From Porticoccus sp033791605 (lineage in GTDB: Bacteria > Pseudomonadota > Gammaproteobacteria > Pseudomonadales > Porticoccaceae), in NCBI GenBank assembly GCA_033791605.1, contig JASJGJ010000073.1:1-19381 (forward strand): a stretch of 19,381 nucleotides of DNA, read 5' to 3'. The notes under the pieces are model-generated. The model ran no database searches. It saw only the letters and a program-made list of their open reading frames with translations, and had not been told where the DNA came from. Both the position numbers and the translations under genes were made by a program. Positions 5,807 to 13,196 of this stretch are shown in pieces (positions within the stretch are counted from its first letter, which is position 1; every line of letters begins with the position of its first letter).

Positions 5807-7909
5807 TTGGAAGCTATAGATGCCCTTGGCCACAAGCTTTCCTCTTATCTCGAAAAACATCAGGTTCAGGATATTCTCCGCGCTTATCAATTTGCGGAGC
5901 AATGCCACGAAGGTCAATTTAGGCAGAGCGGTGAACCCTACATCACCCATCCTATTGCTGTGGCCAATATTCTTGCCGACATGCACCTTGACCATGAAAG
6001 TCTCATGGCGGCGTTATTGCACGATGTCATTGAAGACACTGATGTCAGCAAGGAAGAAGTATCAGAACGCTTTAGTCCCATCGTGGCCGACTTAGTAGAT
6101 GGCGTCAGCAAGCTCAGTGAAATTGAGTTCACCTCCAAGGCTGAGCAACAAGCCGAAAACTTTCAAAAAATGACCTTGGCGATGGCCAAAGATATCCGCG
6201 TGATGCTAGTAAAACTAGCCGACCGACTACACAACATGCGGACCCTCCAAGTCTTAAGCTCAGCAAAACGTCGTCGCATTGCCCGGGAAACCTTGGATAT
6301 TTATGCGCCTATTGCCCAGCGCTTGGGCATCAACGACATCAAAATTGAATTTGAGGAATTAGGCTTCTCCACCATGTATCCGGTTCGATACAAACGGATG
6401 ATGAAAGCACGCAAAGTTGCCCGAGGTCCACGCCGAGAAATTGTCGAAGAAATTAAGGACAGCATCGAGTTCCGATTGGAGAAAGAAGGTATAAGCGCAG
6501 AGGTAACAGGTCGAGAAAAACACCTCTGGAGCATCTACCAGAAAATGAAAGCTAAAAAAAAGTCATTCCGCGAAATCATGGATGTCTTCGCTTTTCGCAT
6601 TGTGGTTGATTCCGTCGATGATTGTTATCGCACATTAGGAGTTGTTCACAACCTGTTCAAACCTGTTCCCGGTGAATTCAAAGATTATATCGCCATACCC
6701 AAAGTCAACGGCTACCAGTCACTCCACAATATTTTGGTCGGCATGCATGGTGTACCCATCGAAATCCAAATCCGAACCCGTGATATGGATGCCATGGCAA
6801 ATTTTGGTATCGCCGCTCACTGGCTCTACAAATCTCAGGAAGAGGGCAATCCAAGAGCTAACCGCTGGGTTCAGGGCTTACTGGAAATCCAGCAGCAAGC
6901 TGGCAATTCCCTAGAATTTATCGAACACGTTAAAACCGATCTGTTTCCCGATGAAGTTTATGTCTTTACCTCTAAGGGTGAAATTATCTCGCTGCCCTCC
7001 GGCGCCACACCAGTCGACTTTGCCTATGCTGTACATACTGATGTAGGCAATAGCTGCGTGGCCTGCAAGATTAACGGCCAACTGGCCTCTCTTTCAGAAC
7101 CACTACAAAGTGGCGCTAAACTAAACATCATCACCGCTAAAGATGCACAACCCAATCCATCTTGGCTCAATTTTGTGATGACAGCCAAAGCACGAAGTGC
7201 CATCCGCCATTTTCTTAAATTCCAGCAACATGAAGAATCTGTAGAGCTGGGTAAGCGACTATTGGACCGAGCACTAGAAAATTTTGGCACAAACTACAAA
7301 AGTATCAGGAAATCCTGGATCAAGCGGGCGATGGTAGAAACAGGCTCCGCCACATTTGAAGAAATTTTACAGCAAATAGGGCTTGGAAACAGAATGGCCT
7401 ATGCCGTGGCCAACCTCATGGCGCCACCTTCTATGCGCAAAGAAAACATACCGGCAGAGTTTGAATCGCCCATTATGATTGATACCCGAGAGGGCCTTAT
7501 TATCAATTATGCACGCTGCTGCCGCCCCATTCCCGGGGATCCCATATTAGGCCACCTCAGTCCGGGTAAAGGCCTCGTTGTCCACCGAGATTCTTGTAAC
7601 AACCTTAATGAAATTCGCACGAATGTAGAAAAATGTATGCCCCTCAACTGGTCGCCCAAGGTCAAAGGTGATTTTTCCGTGGAATTTAAGGTTGAGCTCC
7701 TATCTGAGAGAGGTATTATCGCCACCCTAGCTTCACGAATTACGGAAAGCGAAGCGGCCATTACTCAAATCAGCATTGAAGAACGGGATGCACATTCTGG
7801 CGTTGTCGACTTGGTGATTGAAGTTAAAAGCAGAATACACCTTGCCAACGTCATGAAACGTATTCGCAGCCTGAAACAAGTGCAGCGGGTTTACCGCACT
7901 AAAAATTGA
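5807..7909 (+). CDS. spoT: SpoT, (p)ppGpp hydrolase with (possibly weak) synthetase domain
   Basis: SpoT hydrolyses (p)ppGpp to GDP/GTP and pyrophosphate and, in many gammaproteobacteria, also makes it weakly. The 700 residues (E. coli 702) start at TTG. In order they hold: an HD hydrolase domain with ITHP (H48), HDVIED (72-77) and D139 in KLADRLHNM, all intact; a RelA/SpoT synthetase domain with REKHLWSIYQKM, D259 in IMDVFAFR, NGYQSLH (301-307) and E319 in IEIQIRT; a TGS domain (about 382-443) with ATPVDFAYAVHTDVG; a zinc-finger-like region with CCRPIPGD (571-578), H593 and C597; and a C-terminal ACT domain (about 625-700). The motif read RVKD in E. coli SpoT is E290-F291-K292-D293 here (see findings). 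RidA follows 18 bases later. No trmH lies before recG, unlike in E. coli. Confidence 0.97.
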   Translation: MEAIDALGHKLSSYLEKHQVQDILRAYQFAEQCHEGQFRQSGEPYITHPIAVANILADMHLDHESLMAALLHDVIEDTDVSKEEVSERFSPIVADLVDGVSKLSEIEFTSKAEQQAENFQKMTLAMAKDIRVMLVKLADRLHNMRTLQVLSSAKRRRIARETLDIYAPIAQRLGINDIKIEFEELGFSTMYPVRYKRMMKARKVARGPRREIVEEIKDSIEFRLEKEGISAEVTGREKHLWSIYQKMKAKKKSFREIMDVFAFRIVVDSVDDCYRTLGVVHNLFKPVPGEFKDYIAIPKVNGYQSLHNILVGMHGVPIEIQIRTRDMDAMANFGIAAHWLYKSQEEGNPRANRWVQGLLEIQQQAGNSLEFIEHVKTDLFPDEVYVFTSKGEIISLPSGATPVDFAYAVHTDVGNSCVACKINGQLASLSEPLQSGAKLNIITAKDAQPNPSWLNFVMTAKARSAIRHFLKFQQHEESVELGKRLLDRALENFGTNYKSIRKSWIKRAMVETGSATFEEILQQIGLGNRMAYAVANLMAPPSMRKENIPAEFESPIMIDTREGLIINYARCCRPIPGDPILGHLSPGKGLVVHRDSCNNLNEIRTNVEKCMPLNWSPKVKGDFSVEFKVELLSERGIIATLASRITESEAAITQISIEERDAHSGVVDLVIEVKSRIHLANVMKRIRSLKQVQRVYRTKN

Positions 7910-7927
7910 TTTACCGAGGATAACTCC

Positions 7928-8311
7928 ATGATTAATAAAGCCGTGATCAGCACCGAAAATGCTCCCGCTGCCATTGGCACATATTCTCAGGCCATCAAGG
8001 TTAACAATACGGTTTACCTTTCTGGTCAGATTCCATTGGATCCACAAACCATGGCAGTTATAGAAGGTGGTATCGAGGCAGAAATTGATCAGGTTTTTCA
8101 AAACCTTGCCGCCGTTTGTGAAGCTGCGGGAGGCACGCTGAAAAATATTGTCAAACTAAACATTTTTCTCACTGACCTAGGGAATTTTGCCACAGTCAAT
8201 GAAGTGATGGCTCGCCACTTTCATGAGCCCTATCCAGCCCGTGCAGCTATTGGAGTAAGCGAGCTGCCCAAGGGCGTAGGTGTAGAAATGGACGGAGTTA
8301 TGGTGATTTAA
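7928..8311 (+). CDS. ridA: RidA family reactive enamine/imine deaminase
   Basis: RidA (YjgF/YER057c/UK114 family) forms cytosolic trimers that hydrolyse reactive 2-aminoacrylate-type enamines and imines released by PLP-dependent dehydratases, protecting other PLP enzymes. The protein has 127 residues and begins MINKAVISTENAPAAIGTYSQ. It contains LSGQIPLDPQ (31-40), VKLNIFLTDLGNFATVNEVM, YPARAAIGVSELPKG and VEMDGVMV. Arg105, which binds the substrate carboxylate, and Glu120 are kept at the same numbers as in E. coli RidA. A GAGGAT ribosome site precedes ATG 7928. The location behind spoT matches Pseudomonas-type gene order. It is convergent with the SDR-like gene, only 23 bases away, with no visible terminator between. 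Confidence 0.95.
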   Translation: MINKAVISTENAPAAIGTYSQAIKVNNTVYLSGQIPLDPQTMAVIEGGIEAEIDQVFQNLAAVCEAAGGTLKNIVKLNIFLTDLGNFATVNEVMARHFHEPYPARAAIGVSELPKGVGVEMDGVMVI

Positions 8312-8334
8312 AATGCTAGATCATCACTGCCGCA

Positions 8335-9228
8335 CTATTCTGACAACTTACCGAGCAACGCCTGATACCCTTCCCTAAAAGTCGGAAAAAGGAACTGATA
8401 ACCACTGTCTCTCAATCGTCGGTTGCTACAGCGGCGATTGCCCAGCCTCGAAACCTGCTGAACGTCTTGGCCACCAAGCTCTGAACCCACATCAACACCC
8501 AACTGACCTGCTAGCCAGCTCTGCATGTCATGCGCGGGAACAGGCTCATTATCCGTTGCTAAATACAGCGCTTCCAATGATTGACCCTGACAATACCTAT
8601 TCAGTAAATGAGCGATAACCCCAGCACAGTCGTCCGAATGAATTCTGTTTGTCCAATGAACCGGCTCCGAAGAAACTATACTCCCCCGTCTCACTTGATT
8701 GATAAGCCTGCTTCGACCCGGACCATAAATACCGGAAAATCTCACAACAACAGAAGTAATGGGCAAATCATCAATAATTTTTTCTGCTTCCAGCAAGCGT
8801 TTACCCCGAAATGATGTCGGGCTGGTCTCCGTCAATTCATCTACCCACTCCCCACCACTCTGGCCATAAACACCCGAACTGGATACCCACATCACCAAGC
8901 TAGGCGGCTGAGTGGTTTGAGCTATGGCCGACTTCACGGCCTGAGCTGCAGCCACATAACTATCACGGTAACCATCATCGCTCATGTGGTCAGGCGTCAG
9001 GGTGATGACTAAGGCATCGATTCTAGAGCTATCCCATAATCGCACCAAGCCGTCTGTATCACGAAGATCTCCCGCTACAGCATCTACATCTGAAGGCAGC
9101 ATTCTTATATGACGACGCATAGCTAGGGTTTGCCACACCGAGACCTCTTGGTGACTCTCCAAACGACGAATTGTACGTAGGCCAATATCACCACAACCTG
9201 CAAATAAAACTTTCAATGAATTTTCCAT
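8335..9228 (-). CDS. NAD(P)-binding SDR/epimerase-like protein (YeeZ type)
   Basis: This 297-residue protein has an N-terminal Rossmann fold with the nucleotide motif FAGCGDIGLRTIRRL (about residues 9-23). It continues with the strand DALVITLTP, VMWVSSSGVYGQSGGEW, VRFSGIYGPGRSRLI and WTNRIHSDDCAGVIAHLL. These features place it with extended/atypical SDR proteins such as E. coli YeeZ. Tyr in SGVYG is present, but the usual YxxxK lysine is not; GKRLLEAE follows at the expected place, as in this subgroup. The substrate is not known. The start at 9228 is preferred because the Rossmann glycine motif then falls at the N-terminus. The frame is open upstream to 9378, but those 50 codons look unrelated and cover the oxyR upstream region. 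The ribosome site is weak. It is convergent with ridA and divergent from oxyR. Confidence 0.85.
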   Translation of the reverse strand: MENSLKVLFAGCGDIGLRTIRRLESHQEVSVWQTLAMRRHIRMLPSDVDAVAGDLRDTDGLVRLWDSSRIDALVITLTPDHMSDDGYRDSYVAAAQAVKSAIAQTTQPPSLVMWVSSSGVYGQSGGEWVDELTETSPTSFRGKRLLEAEKIIDDLPITSVVVRFSGIYGPGRSRLINQVRRGSIVSSEPVHWTNRIHSDDCAGVIAHLLNRYCQGQSLEALYLATDNEPVPAHDMQSWLAGQLGVDVGSELGGQDVQQVSRLGNRRCSNRRLRDSGYQFLFPTFREGYQALLGKLSE

Positions 9229-9408
9229 TTTTGATTTGTTTTCGCTATTATTTTGTCCAAGGCTATTCGGTGCTACTGCTGATTGCTCCTTATTTGTTCC
9301 AACAGACGTTACGAATGCAGTATAAGCGAGAAAAAACACCGTTAAAGCAGGAAGGTCCCGCCATAGCAGAGACCTCAAACAGCCTTAACAGGCCCTTAGG
9401 AAACAACC
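9229..9408. promoter_or_regulatory. Intergenic region between the SDR-like gene and oxyR
   Basis: These 180 bases separate two divergent genes. TATAAG (9321-9326) is a good -10 candidate for oxyR. Only weak -35 matches lie upstream (TTCCAA 9297-9302, 18-base spacer), as expected for regulator-dependent promoters. TTAGGAAAC just before ATG 9409 is the oxyR ribosome site. I see no clear four-part ATAG/CTAT OxyR operator. Confidence 0.35.
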
Positions 9409-10338
9409 ATGACCTTAACTGAATTACGCTATATCGTCACACTGGCCCAACAACAGCATTTCGGTCATGCCGCTAAACTATGTCATGTCAGCCAGCCTAC
9501 CCTAAGTATTGCCGTCAAAAAACTTGAGCAAGAACTTGATATTGAATTATTTGAGCGCTCTAAAAACAGTGTTCGCCCCACCCCCATTGGCGAACAAGTA
9601 ATAGCCCAAGCACAACGGGTATTGGAAGAAAGCGCCTCAATCAAAGATATCGCGTCTGCAGGAAGAGACCAGCTAAAAACACCTCTCTATGTGGGTGCTA
9701 TTTTTACCATCGGTCCTTATCTGTTCCCCCACTTTATCCCAGCGCTGCAAAAATCTGTTCCACAAATGCCATTAGTCGTGGAGGAGGGTTTCACCGCCAC
9801 GCTCAGGCAACGATTACGCAAGGGTGAACTGGATGTAATTATTGTCGCGCTACCTTTTAATGAACCCGACGTGGTTACCCAACCACTTTATTCCGAACCA
9901 TTTGTGGTACTGCTGCCCGAAAACCATCCTCTGGTTAAACTAACAGAGATAAAACCGAAAGACCTTGAGTATGAGAATGTTCTACTGTTGGGCGAAGGTC
10001 ATTGCTTTGGTGACCAGGTTCGAGAAGCACTACCCGACTTAAACAAACACCATGATGAAAACCAAGGGCAGATTCGAACCCATAGCGAAGGCAGCTCTCT
10101 GGAGACTCTTCGTCACATGGTGGCATCAGGGCTCGGTATTACCATTTTGCCCCTTTCTGCGGCCATCGGTACCGGCTACAAAGACGGTTTATTGGTTACC
10201 CGTCCGTTTGCTTCCCCTGCGCCCTGCCGCTCTACAGCACTGGCCTGGAGAGCCAGCTTTCCTCGACATAAAGCCATTGATGCCCTGAGAAACGCCATCA
10301 AACAACACCCGCTACCCAGTTGCCCGTCGATAGGATGA
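9409..10338 (+). CDS. oxyR: OxyR-type LysR-family peroxide regulator lacking Cys208
   Basis: OxyR is a cytosolic tetrameric LysR-family regulator that senses hydrogen peroxide through Cys199 and activates catalase and peroxiredoxin genes. The 309-residue protein has the winged helix at 1-60 (LTELRYIVTLAQQQHFGHAAKLCHVSQPTLS...KKLEQELDIELFER), a linker helix, and a substrate-type regulatory domain with OxyR-specific stretches VGAIFTIGPYLFP, LLLGEGHCF (193-200), SSLETLRHMVASGLGITILP and ALAWRASFPR. Cys199 is present (TGC 10003-10005). Residue 208, which is Cys in E. coli OxyR, is Leu (CTA 10030-10032). Other cysteines are C25, C273 and C305. AGGAAAC precedes the start. The gene overlaps recG by four bases, an order shared with Pseudomonas. 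It is very probably OxyR, though a differently tuned one. Confidence 0.92.
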   Translation: MTLTELRYIVTLAQQQHFGHAAKLCHVSQPTLSIAVKKLEQELDIELFERSKNSVRPTPIGEQVIAQAQRVLEESASIKDIASAGRDQLKTPLYVGAIFTIGPYLFPHFIPALQKSVPQMPLVVEEGFTATLRQRLRKGELDVIIVALPFNEPDVVTQPLYSEPFVVLLPENHPLVKLTEIKPKDLEYENVLLLGEGHCFGDQVREALPDLNKHHDENQGQIRTHSEGSSLETLRHMVASGLGITILPLSAAIGTGYKDGLLVTRPFASPAPCRSTALAWRASFPRHKAIDALRNAIKQHPLPSCPSIG

Positions 10339-12407
10339 CGGAACGCCCTCTCGACCAAATACCCGTAACACAACTAAAAGGCGTTGGTGTTCAGCTTGCC
10401 AGCAAATTGGCAAAACTGGGCATTCAAACCATTCAAGATGTCTTGTTCCATTTACCCCTGCGCTATATGGACCGCACTCGCATTACCCCCATAGGGAGTA
10501 CTCAGACGAACACTGAGGTTGTTATCGAAGGAGAGGTTCGAGGCTGCGATCTAGTATTTGGTCGTCGTCGAAGCCTTATGTGTCGACTGCAGGATAATAC
10601 CGGCATCATCACACTACGCTTTTTCCATTTTAGTCATGCCCAGCGAGAAAATCTGATCACAGGTAGCTACCTTCGCTGTTATGGCGAGGTAAAACGCGGC
10701 AGTTCGGGGTTAGAAATTTACCATCCGGAATATCAATTTCTTGATCAACAGCACCCTCAGCCACTGCAACAACACTTAACCCCGGTCTACCCTGCTACCG
10801 AAGGTATTTCACAGCAACGACTTCGCACCATAGCCACTCAAGCTCTGGCGTTAATGAAGCAACATAAGCTCTCTGAATTACTGCCCGATACATTTGAGAA
10901 ATCATCGCTTACCAACGCCATAGGATTTATTCACCAACCGCCAAAAACAGCCGCTATCGATCAGCTGGCAAAAGGTGAGCACCCCGCTCAACAACGACTG
11001 GCATTTGAAGAGTTGCTGGCTCATCAGCTCAGCTTACTTCAACTCCGGCAGACTTTTCAGCAACACAGCGCCCCAGCCCTCACCATCGATGAATCGCTGC
11101 AACAACAATTTTTAACCGCATTACCCTTCCAGCTTACCGCGGCTCAACAACGTGTTAGCACAGAAATTCAGCGAGATTTGTCAAAACCCTTCCCCATGCT
11201 GCGCTTGGTTCAAGGTGACGTTGGCTCAGGAAAAACGGTTGTGGCGGCGCTAGCCTCACTCCAGTGCATCGCCGCAGGGAAACAAGCTGCCATTATGGCC
11301 CCCACAGAAATTCTGGCAGAGCAACACCGTCAATCCTTTGAGGCATGGTTAAAACCTTTGGGTATTCAATTAGCGTGGCTCACCGGCAAAGTAAAAGGCA
11401 AGGCGCGAGAACGACAATTGTCGATGATCCAAGATGGCTCTGCTCAAATTGTCATCGGCACTCATGCATTGTTTCAAGAAGGCGTAACGTTTCACAATTT
11501 GGCTCTCACCATTATTGATGAGCAACACCGTTTTGGCGTACACCAACGTTTGGCACTAAAAGAGAAGGGGAGAGACCCCAACCAGATTCCACACCAACTC
11601 ATTATGACAGCAACACCCATCCCCAGAACCTTAGCCATGAGTGCTTATGCAGATCTGGATTGCTCCATTATCGACGAACTTCCCCCTGGGCGGTCTCCCG
11701 TTAATACCGTCCTCATCTCTAACCAACGTCGCCATGAAGTCATTGAACGCGTCCGACAGGCTTGCACAAATGGTCGTCAAGCCTATTGGGTTTGCACACT
11801 TATTGAAGAGTCAGATGTGCTTGAAGCCCAAGCTGCCGAAGCCACCGCGGATGAATTACACCTATTGCTACCAGAGTTAGAAATAGGTTTGATTCATGGT
11901 CGGCTTAAACCGGGAGAAAAAGCTGCCGCTATGACGGCCTTTAAACAAGGGCAGATCCAGCTTCTTATTGCCACCACTGTCATTGAGGTGGGCGTCGATG
12001 TCCCCAATGCCAGCCTGATGGTCATTGAAAATCCTGAAAGGCTCGGCCTGGCACAACTTCATCAACTACGAGGCAGAGTAGGGCGCGGCCAAGAAGAAAG
12101 TCATTGCGTACTGTTATACAGCTCCCCCTTGTCACAACAGGGTACTGAACGACTGAAAATTATGCGCCAAACTACCGATGGTTTTGAAATAGCCGAAATG
12201 GATTTAAAGCTTCGCGGTCCAGGCGAAGTACTGGGCACTCGTCAAACGGGTGAAATGGAATTGCGCATTGCCGACCTGCAACGGGACGCCCAACTCTTAC
12301 CTGACATTAAAAAATCAGCTAAAACCCTTTTAAAACAACATCCCACACAAGCCCAAGCCATTATTCGGCGCTGGCTGGGCGACAGTAATCGCTACGGTCA
12401 AGTATAA
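10335..12407 (+). CDS. recG: ATP-dependent DNA helicase RecG
   Basis: RecG is a superfamily 2 double-stranded DNA translocase that remodels stalled replication forks, branched recombination intermediates and R-loops. The 690-residue protein (E. coli 693) has the N-terminal wedge/OB region (about 1-150), with the helix-hairpin motif LKGVGVQLASKLAKLGI and the OB strands EVVIEGEVRG and TGIITLRFFHFS. The motor domains carry Walker A GDVGSGKT (294-301), DEQH (395-398), TATPIPRT (425-432), the ATTVIEVGVDVPNA region and QLRGRVGRG (577-585). GPGEVLGTRQTG (628-639) is the C-terminal hallmark. ATG 10335 overlaps the oxyR stop (ATGA), implying translational coupling. A TTG at 10320 is an alternative start. 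All motifs are intact. Confidence 0.97.
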   Translation: MTERPLDQIPVTQLKGVGVQLASKLAKLGIQTIQDVLFHLPLRYMDRTRITPIGSTQTNTEVVIEGEVRGCDLVFGRRRSLMCRLQDNTGIITLRFFHFSHAQRENLITGSYLRCYGEVKRGSSGLEIYHPEYQFLDQQHPQPLQQHLTPVYPATEGISQQRLRTIATQALALMKQHKLSELLPDTFEKSSLTNAIGFIHQPPKTAAIDQLAKGEHPAQQRLAFEELLAHQLSLLQLRQTFQQHSAPALTIDESLQQQFLTALPFQLTAAQQRVSTEIQRDLSKPFPMLRLVQGDVGSGKTVVAALASLQCIAAGKQAAIMAPTEILAEQHRQSFEAWLKPLGIQLAWLTGKVKGKARERQLSMIQDGSAQIVIGTHALFQEGVTFHNLALTIIDEQHRFGVHQRLALKEKGRDPNQIPHQLIMTATPIPRTLAMSAYADLDCSIIDELPPGRSPVNTVLISNQRRHEVIERVRQACTNGRQAYWVCTLIEESDVLEAQAAEATADELHLLLPELEIGLIHGRLKPGEKAAAMTAFKQGQIQLLIATTVIEVGVDVPNASLMVIENPERLGLAQLHQLRGRVGRGQEESHCVLLYSSPLSQQGTERLKIMRQTTDGFEIAEMDLKLRGPGEVLGTRQTGEMELRIADLQRDAQLLPDIKKSAKTLLKQHPTQAQAIIRRWLGDSNRYGQV

Positions 12408-12413
12408 AACTTG

Positions 12414-12453
12414 ATGACATTAATGTGACATTCTTATTACAGCTTCTTATACT
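12414..12453 (+). promoter_or_regulatory. Sigma-70 promoter with overlapping TGACAT direct repeat, upstream of the DUF47-pit genes
   Basis: GTGACA (12425-12430) and TATACT (12448-12453), each five of six to consensus with a 17-base spacer, form a strong promoter just before the DUF47 gene. ATGACAT (12414-12420) and GTGACAT (12425-12431) are direct repeats with an 11-base period. That is the period of the PhoB box (CTGTCAT-N4-CTGTCAT), and each repeat matches five of seven positions. The second copy coincides with the -35. The promoter is well supported; PhoB binding is inferred. Confidence 0.55.
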
Positions 12454-12482
12454 CGCGGGCTAGTTCTTTAGGAGCCCCTATC

Positions 12483-13163
12483 ATGGCTTTTGGTAAAACG
12501 ATTTTTAATCTCTTTGGTAAGTCCCCCATTAGTCCATTGCAGACTCACATGTCACTCGTGATAGCCTGCGCAGAAAAACTTCAGGACTTTCTTGATGCCG
12601 CCATCGCTAACGACTGGGAGAAAGCCGAAGAAGTCTTTTCTGTTATCTCTCAAGAGGAAGATAAAGCGGATGAAATGAAGCGAGAGCTTCGCCTTCAGCT
12701 CCCCAAGAGTCTCTTTATGCCTCTTGATCGTGGCGATCTGCTGGACCTTCTAAGTATTCAAGATCGTATTGCAAACCGAACCAAGGATATTGCAGGCCTG
12801 ATGCTTGGCAGAAAAATGTCTGTCCCTGCACCACTCCACCAGCAAATGATCAGCTTTGTCTCATCCTCGATTGATGCTGGGCGACAAGCCCTGAAAGCTA
12901 TCGACGAGCTCGACGAACTGCTGGAAGTAGGGTTTAGCGGCAAGGAAGTCGACTTTGTTGAAAAAATGATTGGCGAATTGGACCACTTGGAAGATAAAAC
13001 GGACCGGCTGGAACAGGAAATACGCCACAAGCTCTTTGAGCTTGAGCAAGATCTCCCCCCAATCGATGCGATCTTTCTCTACCAGATCATAGACATGATT
13101 GGTGAATTGGCTGATTTGGCCGAAGGCGTCGGTGGAAGGCTACAACTCTTGCTTGCCCGATAA
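12483..13163 (+). CDS. DUF47 / PhoU-like phosphate transport accessory protein
   Basis: This 226-residue, mainly alpha-helical protein belongs to the DUF47 (TIGR00153, PhoU-related) family. Genes of this family almost always stand next to PiT transporter genes, as here. The start MAFGKTIFNLFGKSPISPLQTHM is the typical N-terminal region. Characteristic helices follow: EEDKADEMKRELRLQLPKS (about 57-75), LFMPLDRGDLLDLLSIQDRIAN (77-98), FVEKMIGELDHLEDKTDRLE and IDAIFLYQIIDMIGELADLAEGVG near the end. Acidic EExxAD and DxxE clusters resemble the metal-binding helices of PhoU. The exact mechanism is unclear; the usual view is that it modulates its partner transporter. An AGGAG ribosome site precedes ATG 12483. 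It is 33 bases ahead of the PiT gene and shares its promoter. No gene symbol is assigned with certainty. Confidence 0.93.
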   Translation: MAFGKTIFNLFGKSPISPLQTHMSLVIACAEKLQDFLDAAIANDWEKAEEVFSVISQEEDKADEMKRELRLQLPKSLFMPLDRGDLLDLLSIQDRIANRTKDIAGLMLGRKMSVPAPLHQQMISFVSSSIDAGRQALKAIDELDELLEVGFSGKEVDFVEKMIGELDHLEDKTDRLEQEIRHKLFELEQDLPPIDAIFLYQIIDMIGELADLAEGVGGRLQLLLAR

Positions 13164-13196
13164 CTGGGTTAATAACAATTATTAGGAAACCCAGAT

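Noticed and set aside
5459..5995. A 178-codon minus-strand frame across rpoZ and the start of spoT
   Set aside because: Ser/Val-rich shadow of rpoZ and spoT, with no motif and no plausible promoter.
9245..9266. CTAT words in the oxyR upstream region as an OxyR autoregulatory operator
   Set aside because: The two CTAT copies are 18 bases apart rather than 22, and no matching ATAG half-sites are present.
9229..9378. N-terminal extension of the SDR-like protein up to codon 9378
   Set aside because: The extra 50 residues have no Rossmann features and would push the glycine-rich nucleotide motif to about residue 60; the region is needed for the oxyR promoter.
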